This document shows positions 11,091 to 23,300 of a stretch of DNA of 64,000 nt, piece by piece. The position numbers were made by a program, and so were the translations under genes. Below the pieces are notes generated by a model. It had not been told where the DNA came from and did no database searches. It saw nothing but the letters and a program-made list of their open reading frames with translations. Source of the DNA: Ochotona curzoniae (Eukaryota > Chordata > Mammalia > Lagomorpha > Ochotonidae); assembly GCF_017591425.1 (NCBI RefSeq), contig NW_024466459.1, positions 1,178,001 to 1,242,000 on the forward strand, given 5' to 3'. The first letter of the stretch is position 1. The number at the start of each line of letters is the position of its first letter.

Positions 11091-11355
11091 AAAAAAAAAG
11101 ATTACTTTTATTGCAAAGTCAAATTTATGGAAAGGAGATACAGAAAAACCTTCCGTCCTCTGGTTCAATCCCCAAAGGGCTTGCAGCAGCTTCTTCTGAG
11201 TCTCCCTTGTGGGTGTAGGGTCTCAAGGCTTTGGGCCATTTTTCCCAGGCCACAGGCAGGGAGCTGGATGGGAAGTGGAGCAGCTGGGATTCGAACCGGC
11301 GCCCATATGGAACCATGCCATTTGGTTTAACCACTGAGCCTTCGCAATGGGTCCC
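11091..11355 (-). mobile_element. C-SINE, internally shortened
   Basis: Antisense copy, 'aaaaagattacttttattgc' to 'caatgggtccc'. The stretch between 'caatccccaaagggc' and 'ttgcagcagcttc' has lost about 25 bases. Confidence 0.85.
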
Positions 11356-11554
11356 AAGTAAATAAACTTTTAACACTAGTGACAGTCCCTTAACGGTGGA
11401 ATAGCAATGTGGACACATATCTCCTTTTGAGGAAAATGTTTTCCTCTGAAATTCATATTATTTCTCAACTCACAGAGCTGAGATGGCATTCAACTTGTGC
11501 CAAGATAAAAGCATTATTTTTTTTTTTCAAACAGAATTGTCTCCCCCCCCCCCC

Positions 11555-11802
11555 GCCCCCGGAAAGGCAGATTTACAGAGAAGGAACGACAGAGAAAAAT
11601 AACTTGTGTCCGCTGGTTCATTCCCTAAGTGGTCACAATGCCTGAAGCTGTGGTGATCCGAAGCTGGAAGCCACGCAGGGGCAGGATCCCAAGACCTTGG
11701 GTGGTCCTTGACTGCTTTCCCAGGTCACAGGCAGGGAGCTGGATGGGAAGTGGGGCCAGGACATGGACAGGTGAGGGCCACTGAGCCATCGCACCAGCCC
11801 CA
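11555..11802 (-). mobile_element. C-SINE, internally shortened
   Basis: Antisense copy beginning 'ggaaaggcagatttacagag' and ending 'catcgcaccagcccc'. A poly-T/poly-C stretch precedes it (about 11518-11560). Confidence 0.85.
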
Positions 11803-12737
11803 GGTCATATGCTTTCACATCCACATAAGTGACAGCAAGAATATCAAGAAAGTTGGGGGAATGGCACGTCTTTTAAGCCTTTCACTCCTTCCTACAACAA
11901 GGTTCTAAATAATGTTTATTTTGCTACTTCCATTGGGTGTGTGGAAAGAGAATTTCAATGTTGGTCTTTGGTCCAAATCCCATTTAAGCAAAGTTTCAGT
12001 TCTGGTGCTTGACAGGAAAGTAGAAAAAGTTTCCTACTATGAAGGAAACAGAACCAACTACTCTTGTCTTCTTCCCAAAATACCCTACCAAGTTTTGCTG
12101 ATAGAGAACTCCGACAGAATCTGCTTGTATTCCTTGGGACAAAGAAAAGTCTAAGAGGGTGAAGGAAAAAAATGTGCTGTCAGGGTAACAGACCTAGGTG
12201 ACACTTTGTGAAGTGCTTCGCAGTTACGAAACAGTTTTACTTATATGATCTCTTGGGGGCTGAACTACTTGTGAGGCAAACAAGGAAAGTATATGCTATC
12301 CTCACTTTATAAAAGGATCACCAGACCCAGGTTCACAGCCTGCTTGAAGGATGGGTCACTGGTTTTGCTGGCACTGAAAGCTGACTTCCAGTCCAGTGCT
12401 TTTTCTGCCCTTGCTAAGGGAACAGATGCTGCAGGGAGGGAGGGCTTCGTGCTTTTCCAGCTTGTGTCAGCAAACATTCCCTTCTCTCTGTCCTTTCATT
12501 CAAGGGAGAAGTAATGGGTTCTTAATTCAAGACCAAGGGCTGCAAGGAGCCCATTAACAACATATTGGGGTCTAAATACACAAACATTCTAAAAGGGATG
12601 TTTGGTAACAGCACGTTCAAGGTCAAGTCTTCCGAAGGAAAAGCATTTCAGTGCTTGTTTTTCATGAACAGAAAGGAACTTTCCTGTGGGCTGGTGCTCT
12701 TGTGGGACAACTCCAGAAAAGTCAAGGCGGCACTCTG
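11803..12737. other. Intergenic sequence past the CCDC47 3' end
   Basis: Unique sequence except for a MIR-like patch at about 12185-12350. No gene seen. Confidence 0.5.
12185..12350 (+). mobile_element. MIR-like ancient SINE fragment
   Basis: 'ctatcctcactttataaaag' followed by 'accagacccaggttcacagc' resembles the 3' core of MIR. Diverged. Confidence 0.4.
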
Positions 12738-14321
12738 AGGTTTTGTTAATCAGTTTAATATATGTCCATAGGTAGGTTCATATGAATGCTTAAGTTACAA
12801 AATTAGCTGCCATGGTCCAAATGTGTGGGACTTTTAAGAAAGCTTATATTACTCAAAAGATAGCAAAGCATATCATCTTTGATTTCTAAAATGTATCTTA
12901 AAGATTTGTAAAACAAGGCTAATTCTAGAATCATATATAGCATTAAAGAAATTAAATTTTGTAATTTTAATAACTTACTTTCATGAACTGTTAAAAATAT
13001 TACATTCTTCATCTCCCGATTTACATAGTCCTGTATTGACCTAGACAAAGACCAGTGTGAAATGCCCATGCAGTCACAAAGACAGCGTCCATGCTGTTCT
13101 CACAGCAGTTTGTTGTGACTGCCTCAGGAACAGACCTGCACGGCTGCACGTAAAGCATAGAGCGAAAATACCCGCCACCCCATTCCCCTCAAAAAGCCCA
13201 ACCCAGTCCAATACCTGGCAAAAATCACCGGGTACAAGTGTGACTTTAAGAAATGCTTTCTTAATAGGAAGCATTTATAAAATGCACAGGTCTGCACAGT
13301 GCTTGTGCAGATAGATGGGCCTCTCCCCAGAGTTTCTTCCCAAAGAAGCAGAACTCTCAATAGTTTAGGAAAGCTATGTTTTAAAAGTGTCTCTAATGCA
13401 CATCCATGGCTATTTCTTTGCAAGAACATGCCCGGCCTCAGCTGTGGGAGAGCTCAAAGCAGAGGGAGAAGCAAAAATACACACCATCGCAGAGGACGGG
13501 GCTTCTCCAGCAACGTCCAATAGGTTGCAGCGACAGACAAACTTGGTACTTCACACGGACCAATGACCTGATAGCTCATCTCAGGTGAATTACTTAATTT
13601 TCATGCACTTGTTGAGTAAAAGAAAACATACAACCACTTCAGACACAGCATTCACATTGTCATTAGCTCATGGCATCAGGGAAGGAGAAAATAATCCTAG
13701 AATTTTTCCATGTATATTTCGGTATCCTAAAACCTACAGATTTTCTATAATACTGTTATCAGCACTTCCCACCCACAAAAACATTTATTGCCTTATGTTT
13801 TGAATCTCTGAAATTTCATTACTGCACATATTTAGTGTTCTGTATTTTACTTTTTTCACAAGTTTAATGTAGACGCAGAAAAAAACACCAAGCAATGTTT
13901 ATTGTGCAATTCTGGTAGTTAATTGTGAAATTGTGGTTTAGAGTTAATCTTCATTTCTATTTCAGTTGCCTTATTTATATAGAAGCAACAACCTAATTAT
14001 CCACGAAATTTCATAATATTTCTTCAAATATCAGAGTACCCAAAGCACTGATGATTCATGTTACAATTTTAAAAACGTGTTAGAACCACAGATTTCAAAT
14101 GTTATTCCTTTTATAAAATAATCAAAACAATTTGATTATCTGAAAGGAAATTATTGAAACAGCCCTTTTGATGACTCTACCATCTCAGTAAATCTCTAAG
14201 CCTGAAGCATGATGAAGTCAGGATGTCTAGCTGCTGGGAACAGCTGCCCTCAAGGTGAGCAGTGGACTGGCATCTTCGTGTCCCAGCAAGCCAGAGCTTC
14301 CACACGGCACAGGACTCATCT
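12738..14321 (-). other. CCDC47: CCDC47 3' UTR
   Basis: About 1.58 kb of AT-rich sequence follows the CCDC47 stop on the minus strand. It is unusually free of SINEs compared with both flanks, as expected for transcribed UTR under constraint. An ATTAAA hexamer lies at 12759-12754 on the minus strand, which puts cleavage near 12738. The end point is inferred from that signal and from the human UTR being of similar size. Several TTTATT strings (minus-strand AATAAA) at about 13.79 and 13.91 kb could serve as earlier sites. Confidence 0.6.
12754..12759 (-). terminator. CCDC47: Candidate CCDC47 polyadenylation signal (ATTAAA)
   Basis: Reading the minus strand, ATTAAA is followed by 'ctgattaacaaaacctcagag'-like sequence. 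ATTAAA is the commonest variant of AATAAA. It was chosen because it gives a 3' UTR close in length to the known mammalian transcript. 3'-end reads would settle it. Confidence 0.45.
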
Positions 14322-17300
14322 CTACATGGCTTTCACTTTGATTTGCTTCATCTTCATCTGCTTCTTCTCCAGTTTCTTTTGCTCACGCCTCAAGGCGGCT
14401 TCCTAGAGATGGGGGGGGAGGGGAGAAAAGAGAATCTAAGTTTTAAGTGTACATTTAACAGATCAAAGCCAGAGAAGTGCCTGTGTAAATAAATAACACT
14501 CTAGAAGATACTTATAATAAAAGTAACCACTATTAGTTATGCTAGTAGATGAAAATTAACTTGTAATGAGGCAAAAGGAAATAAAAACTGAGTTCTAGCT
14601 ACTTCATTTCTGGTTCTTTCCTTGCTGATATGCCCGTGAAGCAGCAGATGATGGCCCAAACACTTGGGTTCCTGCCTCCTATGTCAAAGACACAGGTGGA
14701 ATTCCTGGCTTCCGGCATCGGGGTGTCCCAGCCCTTGCAGTTGTAAGCATTTGGGGAGTAAATCAGCAGATGGAAGAGTTCTTTCTTTCTGTCGCTCTTT
14801 CAAATAAAAATTAATTAACTGGAAGGAATCCTGTTATTCACTTTAAATCTCCTTCTGGCACAGACAGCTCATCTGAACACAATACTTCAATTCATAGTTT
14901 TCAACTGCGAATTTATACTTAGCAGTCGGGAGGCTGTGAATCCAAGACGAAGAAGCTTCAGGCCATTATTACCTGTACCGAAGAGAGCCTTAGAGGCCAG
15001 GTCAAATCAGGACTTCACTGTTGGTCGTTAGTGGTCACATACACTTAACGCTTATACTTTAACTACAATCACAAATGTCACATTTTTAGGCAATTGTGGA
15101 AATGTCCGATTCTGAGTTTGGATTCTCCAACTCTGGTAGTGCTGCTGCCTCCTGTGAGGGCTCAGGAGCAAGCAAGCACTCGGAGGACACCTTTCATCAA
15201 GCGATCTTATTCTGGGGCAGCTATATAAAATAGTCAATGTTCCAATGTCATCTCCCCACCTCCCCAATCATTACTTCATGATATTCATTCTTTCCTTCGT
15301 ACTATTCATATTGACTCTCCATATCATGTTACAAATGAGTAAAACTACACAGAACATAGGGCTATTGCTGAGAAATATATTTACATATTTAATACATGTA
15401 TTTATGTTAACATATTCAAGGAATAGATTTACGTATGGCACTCCACATAAAAAATGTTCACTGTTGATAATTTAAAAATGTAAAAATATGAAAATGCAGG
15501 ACCTAGAACTCCATGCAGGTTCCCACACTTGGGTGGCAGCGGCCCAAGTACTTGGGACACCATCTGCTACTTTCCCAAGCACATCAGCAGGGACTTGAGT
15601 GCGTACTTGTATATGGGATTCCCATGTTGCAAGTGGTGCATTAACCGGCTGTGCCACAATACGGATCCTGTTTTCTTCTTCTTCTTCTTTTTTAACCAAT
15701 ATTAACAAGATAGATTACAATTTTACAACTGGGGTATGTCTTTAGTGCAGTGGCTAAACACCACGGATACCAGGGACATCTGCAGGCCATGTGAGAGTGC
15801 CTCAGTTGGAGTCCCGGCTCCACTGTTATTCCAGTTCCTGGCTAACGCGCATCTTGGAGGCAGCAGGGGAAAGCCCAAGGACGAGGGTCCTGTCCCTCAC
15901 ACCAGAGACCTGCACGGGGCTCCTGCATCCCGGCTTTAGCTTGGCCCAGCCCTGGTGGCTGTAACCGATGGGGGAGTGAATTGGCAGATACAAAGTCACT
16001 TTCTCTGTCTCTCCCTCTCTGATATTTTGCCCTTCAATAAATACATTTTTTTAATCTAGAGGTAGATTTAAAAACTTTTTTAATTGGAAAGTCAGATTTA
16101 CACAGAGAAGAAGAGACAGAGAAAGATCTCTGTCTTCCGGTTCACTCCCCAAGCAGCTGCAACGGCCAGAGCTGAGCGTATCCCAAGTCAGGAGCCCGGA
16201 TTTCTTCTGGGTCTCCAAGCACTTGGGTCATCCTCCTGTTTTCCCAGGCAACAAGCAGGAAGCTGGATGGGAAGCAGAGTAGCCACAGCATAAACTAGCA
16301 CTGACATGGGATTCTGGCACTTGTAGGGGGAAGATTAGCAAGTTGAACCACTGTCCAGATACCTAGATTTTTTTAAAAAAAGATTTATTTATTTTTATTG
16401 GAAAGTCAGATTTACACAGAGAAGAAGAGACAGAGAAAGATCTCTGTCCTCTGGTTCACTCCCCAAGTGGCCGCAATGACCAGAGTTGAGCTGATCCAAA
16501 GCCAGGAGCCAGGAGCTTCTTCCAGGCCTCCCATGCGAGTGCAGGGTCCAAGGCTTTGGTCAATCCTCAACTGCTTTCCAGGCCACAAGCAGGGAGCTGG
16601 GATGGGAAGTAGAGCAGCTGGGATATGAATCAGCACCCATACAGGATCCTGGCATATACAAGGTTAGGACGTTAGCCACTAGGCCACTGTGCTGGGCCCC
16701 AGATATCCAAATCTTAAAAAAAAAAATGTTCTTAGAGCTGGATTATGGAAGCCTAGTTCATAAAAATATCAAAACATGCTGAAATTTGGGACATAACTAA
16801 AGCCTAAAATGTTCCTATGCTGGGCCTGCTGCGGTAGCGTAGTGTCTAATGGCCTTGCTTTGAATGTATAGGATCCAATATGCGTTCTAATCCCGGCAGC
16901 TCCACTTCCCATCCAGCTTCCTGCCTGTGGCCTGGGAACGCAGTCAAGGACAGCCTAAAGCCTTGGGACCCTGCACCCATGTGGGAGACCTGGAAGAAGC
17001 TCCTGGCTCCTGGCTTTCGACTGCTCAGCTCCAGCCGTTGAGGCCGCTTGGGGAGTGAATCAACGGACGGAAGATCTTCCTCTCTGTCTCTCCTACTCTC
17101 TGTATATCGCCCTTTCCAATTAAAAAAAAAAATCCTAATAAAGAAAAAGAAATTATAGCTATGCAAAAAAGAAAAAACAGCAGCAAAATACTTTGCTTCT
17201 TTAGTTCTATAACAACATTTTAGATTCCATCTATCAGGCTTATTTATTAGATCATAAGGCACATGTGCTGATACTACTAAAATTCCTAATATATAAGAAA

Positions 17301-20300
17301 TTTGGCTTGAAAGATGAAAGGGAACTTTCAAAATCAGATTGTACTGGGGGCACAGGGCAACTCAGATCATCTCCTAGGTTCAAACTCCATATAGCACGGT
17401 TTAAACAGAAAGGATTGTAATAATAATCTCTGCAGTGCCATCAACTGGCAAAATGTCCTAAATGCCGAGAAGGTGCCACAGTTTTCGCCTATAAATGTTG
17501 CTACGGAATTACCTTAGCCACCAGCATGGCACAAACGGGCATCCCGCTAGGTTTCAGCTTTCCCCAGGGGAAGGGGCTCTGGCCTCACCTCTAGCCTGCG
17601 CTGTTTCTCGGGGTCTTCCTCGTTCATGATGCGCTCCTTCTCAGCTCTCTTCTTCTCTTCCCGTCGAGACTGTGCGGCTTCCTGTCTCTGCACGTGAGTC
17701 AGCTTCAAGAAGTTCTCCTCCACACGGGCACGGTTCTTATCGGCTTTTTGTTTGCCCTTTCCCCAAGACACAAAGTCTTCCATGAGAAATCCACTTTTAT
17801 CCAACAGAGGCAAATTCCCATTTAGCATGCTTTCATAAGACGACTCAAATATTCAATCACTGACCACTGACAGCCCACCTCCCACAAGGCAAAAAATCCA
17901 ACCAACCAATAAGAGGCACCAATTTCTAATTAAGGCTTTGGGGCTTACTTCTCTGTTGAGTCGGAACTTTTTAGCTTTGTCAATAGAATAAATCACCATG
18001 TTCATCAGGGGCAGCAAAGCCTCCATGTCCTTTGGGTACGTGTTACCTGAGCCAGGCACTGGAAAACAAAGCCATTTTCCTACTGAGTTAATGGCAGCAT
18101 TAATACTTCTATGTCACTCAACTGTAGTTTGTTAACAAAATATTGTTTGTTTTTTTTTTTTAACGAGTTTCTTAGGTAGTTAAAATGCAGCAGAAAATAG
18201 AAATCTAAGGAAGCTGGCATTCTTGTACAGCAGGTGCACCTGCCACCGATGACAGCAGCATCCCACATCATACCTCCCATTTGAGACCCTCTGCTCTGCT
18301 GTCCATCAAGCTTCCAACTAATGAATGTAGAAAAACCGAGGAAGAAGGCTTACATTATATTGGACCCTGCTACATGGAAATGGGGAAGACATGTTATGAC
18401 TATTTGGAGAGGGAACCAGCAGATGAAAGACTGCCTCTTTCTGCCTTTCAAATAAATATGTAAATAAATCTTAAACTAACAGCAATGGGCCGCAGAGGAC
18501 ACTTACCATTAAATGTAAACAGGAGTGTCCTCTTGGTGTCAGGAAGTTTCAACGGCTGACCTTCCCTGTCATAAGAGAGCAGGCTCATAAGAAGGGACAC
18601 AAGAAAGACAGCTTCCATGCACACAAACCACAGAGTTCTCTCAGATGAACAAACACCTGCAAATAACCAGGATGGTATTGTCTTGGCATCCCCATGACAC
18701 ATATGATCTGAGGCCAACGGAAGTACACAGGCTATCTGGTCCACTTCTCTATCAGATAGACGGGTGCTTTCCTAAGTGACCTTTATCCTGTTGTTGAACA
18801 TTTCCCATGTTGTCCCCTGCAGGTGAGGCATACACCATTTCACCTGGTTAGCCAAAAATGAACCTAAATTTAAAAATAAGGCTCATAATTAATAATGCGC
18901 TTTGCTTATTTTAATAGAACTTTGTTTCATTTCCAACTCTTATCTATTAAAACATCTGATCTTTGACTTCAGACTCAGAACAAACTTGGAGGTAATCCAC
19001 TATGACATATGTAACTTGGTCCTGTCGCTGAAGATTGCCTGTGTAACCTTTGACCGGCAGCTGCCCTTCCTGCAACACAAAAGGCTCTAGAAATGTTCTG
19101 ATTCTCCTCTGGTGCTACCAGGGTTAGCAAGGCAAGAAAGATGCAATGCTATACCCAGGCAGAGGGACACAGGCTGAGTCATCTCGACACACAACTAAGA
19201 TCCAGACTGGCTTTTAGAAAGAAAAGGAGAGCGACAGTAAGACAGACCTTCTATCTACTAGTTCACCACTTAAATATCCACAACAGTCGGGCCCAGGGCC
19301 AGGCCAAAACCAGGCCTTTGAGAACATTATTCAGGTCTCCCACATGGGTCGCAAGGACCCAAACACTCGAGTTTCTGAGCTCTGCTTCCTGCAGTGTGTT
19401 TTGCCAGGAAGCTGGAATGACGAGAGGAGTTGGGCCTTCCCTCATGTGCTATGATACAGGATGCAGCCAGTGCAGGCAGAGCCTTGGCCACCGCACCAAA
19501 TGCTTGCCCCTAGACTGACTTTGAATGTCAACTCTACAGTCCATGAGAAGGTAATCTTTGATTAAAATTTAGTTCAAGCAAATTCTACCCTAAGGATAAA
19601 CAGTAATTATGCTCTCTTCAACGAGAGCCACGCCAGGAGAAGGTGATGAAGATGCCTGCATCCCATGTCGGAGCGCCTCAGTTCAGTGACTGGCTCGAGC
19701 GTCATGCTCCTCCAGACACTGGGAGGCAGCAGGAGACGGCTCCAGTGCTTAGATCCCTGCCATCACCTGGGAGACCCAAACGGACCTCCTGGCTCCTGGC
19801 TTTGACCTAGCCCAGTCCTGACTGGTGCAGGCATTTGGAGAGTAAATTAGTAGATGGAAGATCTTGCTTCAACTGTCTGTCTCACTCCTTTTCAAATACA
19901 ACAAAAATAGATGGAAAAGATTCACAAAGAAGCATTAAAAATGATATAACAGATTTGAAATAAAACATGGCAGACCAATTAAGAGCAAATAAAGTAACAA
20001 AAGAACCTAATCTGCAAAGGAAACAGGGACTAGCACTTGCGTGTTTCACAGCACCAGCCTTACCCTGTTCTGCAGACGAGGGGAAGGTGGGCTCAGTCTG
20101 CCCCTCTTGTGTTTTCAGTGACCATTCATGATATTCACAGTCAAAACAGAGGAAAACTCACACGTCCATCAGCAACCCCCTACCCCCATCTGGGAAGGGG
20201 AATTACATGAACACAAGAAGCCAGCAAGGAAAACTAATTTGAATAGTGTTATCTCATACTTACTCTTGCATAATTTTTGGACCAGAGAACTGGTCTGAAA

Positions 20301-23300
20301 AATGAACGGATTCAATCTTGTCAGCATAATGTGTAAGGAAATGAACCATCTGGAAAAAAAAAATTCTGTTTAAAGTTTCACGCATTTCTTCGTTTTCATA
20401 ATATTCATCCTCCATGCTCTATTTCTGCACATCATGAAAACTTTTAAGAATTAAATTTAAATAAAGATTCAAAATGAAATTAATGCCCTTCTTAGTTATA
20501 CCTATGATTAAATTCCTTATTGACCAGCAGAAAATATGAGCGATCCTGTAGTTTGCCGATATTGAGATGTGTCATTACCATTACACAGCCAATGAAGAGA
20601 AATGGCTCTGCACATCTCCCTCCACTCACTGAAGGTCGAAACTGTGCAGTGCGCGATGTAATGAAAAGAATTACTCCTTTCCCAAAAAACCCCAGTCTCT
20701 GGCAGCACCAGGAACAACTTCTCTTGATCTAGAGCACGACTTAACTGATCAAACTGTGCTTCTCTGACAAGTCCATCTACTGCTTAAAGAAGGTGTTTTA
20801 GTATTCGTGTGGGAAAGGCGTACGTAACAGTGCACTGCCATAAAAAGGAGACTTGTGCAGTGTTGCTGTCAGGGCCAAGGTCCAGGAAATGGATGCAGGC
20901 TAGCCAGGTACCTTTGTGTCCATCATGCCCTCTGTAACTTCTCCCATCTCTGACAAGATGGCCAAAGAATCCGGCAGTCCATACTTGGCTCCAGACTTAG
21001 GTTTATCGCTACAAAACTCACTCTGGAAGAGAAATAATTGGAACATTTCATTAGGCACATACTTTGTTCTTGCCGAGCAAGTCACGTTCTGACTTACTTC
21101 ACACCGTAATGTGGTTAACTACCCCAGCCTGTAGAGCTGAACATCTACATAGTGAAGAGGCAATGTTTCTGCATATATTTGAGTTGAAACTACTAGACAT
21201 ACCAGATCCTGCATCTCTTTCTGTAGTCGTACCAAAGCTTTCCGTGTGCCAACAGCAAACACATAGGTATCCATGTCTTCATCATTCATGGTTACTTTTA
21301 TTTGCTTAAAAAAACAAAAAGAAAGAAAAAAAACTCACTTATTAGTTTCTGTGGCAGGAAGATTTCGGAATGGCCCATAGAAGTTCCCCCCTTGGGGCCT
21401 GTAATGATGCTGCAGACATGCCAGCACTCCAGGAATGCTGGTGTCAGTCCAGTCCTGGCTGCTCTAAGTGGATCCAGCTCACTGTTCATGTTTCTGGAAG
21501 ACAGCAGAAGATGGCCCAGGTACTTGGGCCTCTGACATCTATGTGGGACACCTGGACTGAGTTCCAGGTTCCTGACTCAGCCTAGGTCACTGCGGCCAAT
21601 TAAAGTTTACATCCTGCGTTGGCTGGCCGTTTCCCATTCCCGAGTACTGAGGTGGTTGGGAGGTTGAGTGAGGCTTCTCCTCTTATCTCCTCCCTTCCTC
21701 CAGATAAGGAAGAAGAAAAAGAAAATGTGGAAATAATGGTCTCACCCACTTTCCCCTAACCTTTAACCTTCCCAGCCTAATTAACTATGTAAACAGTATA
21801 AAAAATAATATGATAAATAAATCCTTTTTACTTCCTTTGCTTTATATTGTATCCCCTTGAGGTTACTGTGGAGTTATACGGCAGAAAGTCTGTAATCAGC
21901 CTTTCCCGAAAGGCCCGCTTAATGGGGAAAATGGCCCAAAGCTTTGATATTGATTAATGTTAGCGGAAGCTTCCTTCCTAATAGTCCCCCTCAAGAATTT
22001 TTTTCCTCAGATCTACTTACTTTTACTGGAAAGGCAGATTTACAGACAGAAGGGACAGAGAAAATGATCTTCCATCTGTTGGTTCATTCCCAGAATGGCT
22101 GCAATGGCTGGAGCTGAGCCAATGTGAAGCTAGCAGCCAGGAGCTTCTTCCAGATCTCCCACATGGGTGCAGGGTACCAAGGACTTGGACCATCCTCTAC
22201 TGCTTTCCCAAGCAATACGCAGAGAGCTGGATGGGAAGTGGAGCAGACAGGATGAGAACTGGTAACCATATGGGATGCTGGTGCTTGTTGAGCCATGACA
22301 CTGGTCCCAAGGTATTTTATATTTCAAAAAGGAGAATGACAGTTCCCATCTGCTGTTTTTTTCCCAATGCCTACAATGGCCAGAGTTGGGCTAGGACAAA
22401 GCTGGAGCTGTGAAAGCAATTCAGCTCTAACATATGGGTGGGAAGAACTTAATTATTTGCATAACAGGAACCCAATTACTTGAGCCTTCACTGCTGCCTC
22501 CCAGGGCCTCTGGCAGAAACAAGTCAGGAGCCAAAGCTGGGCATCAAAATCAAATCCTCAGATGCGGGGCACACACATTGTCGCTGCTAGGCTAAATGCT
22601 GCCCCAAATGCTTTTCGCTAAAATCTGGCTAATAAAACCTGTCTAAACACAAGAGGATCATTGTTTGGGATAGGAAACAAGCTGCCAGAAAGTCCAAACA
22701 TGATCTAGCAGAAAAACTAAGAATTTAGTTTGTGGGCCTAGCATAGTAGCCGGGATCCTATATGGGCACTGGTTTGTATCCTGGCTGCTCCACTCCCCAT
22801 CCAGCTTCTTGCTTGTGTCGGAGCAAAGCAGTTGAGGATGGTCCAAAGCCTTGCGAACCTGGACTCACATGGGAGACCCGGAAGAAACTCCTGGCTGCTG
22901 GCTTCAGATTGGCTCAGCTCTAGCCACTGTGGTCACTTGGGGAGTGAACCAGTGGACAGATCTTTCTCTCTGTAAATCTTTCCAATAAAAGCATAAATAA
23001 ATGCTTAAAAAAAAAAAAAAGAATTCAGTTTGTACAGAGAAAACCAACAGGAAGGTACATACTACTTGATCACTCATGGGCCTCATCATCCGGGCCAGGA
23101 CGTTCAGTAAGTCTTGTCTCTTGAGGAACTAAAAAAAAAAATGAGAAAAGGGAGTTAACGCAATTACATTTTCCATTCAGTATAAACAAATCACCTTGGA
23201 GGGGACATCAAATACTCTAACATCTATTCTAAAGTACCTGTGTCAATTAGGAGAAACAGAGCCTTTGGGGGCTCATTTTAGGTCAGACACGAGAAGGTAA

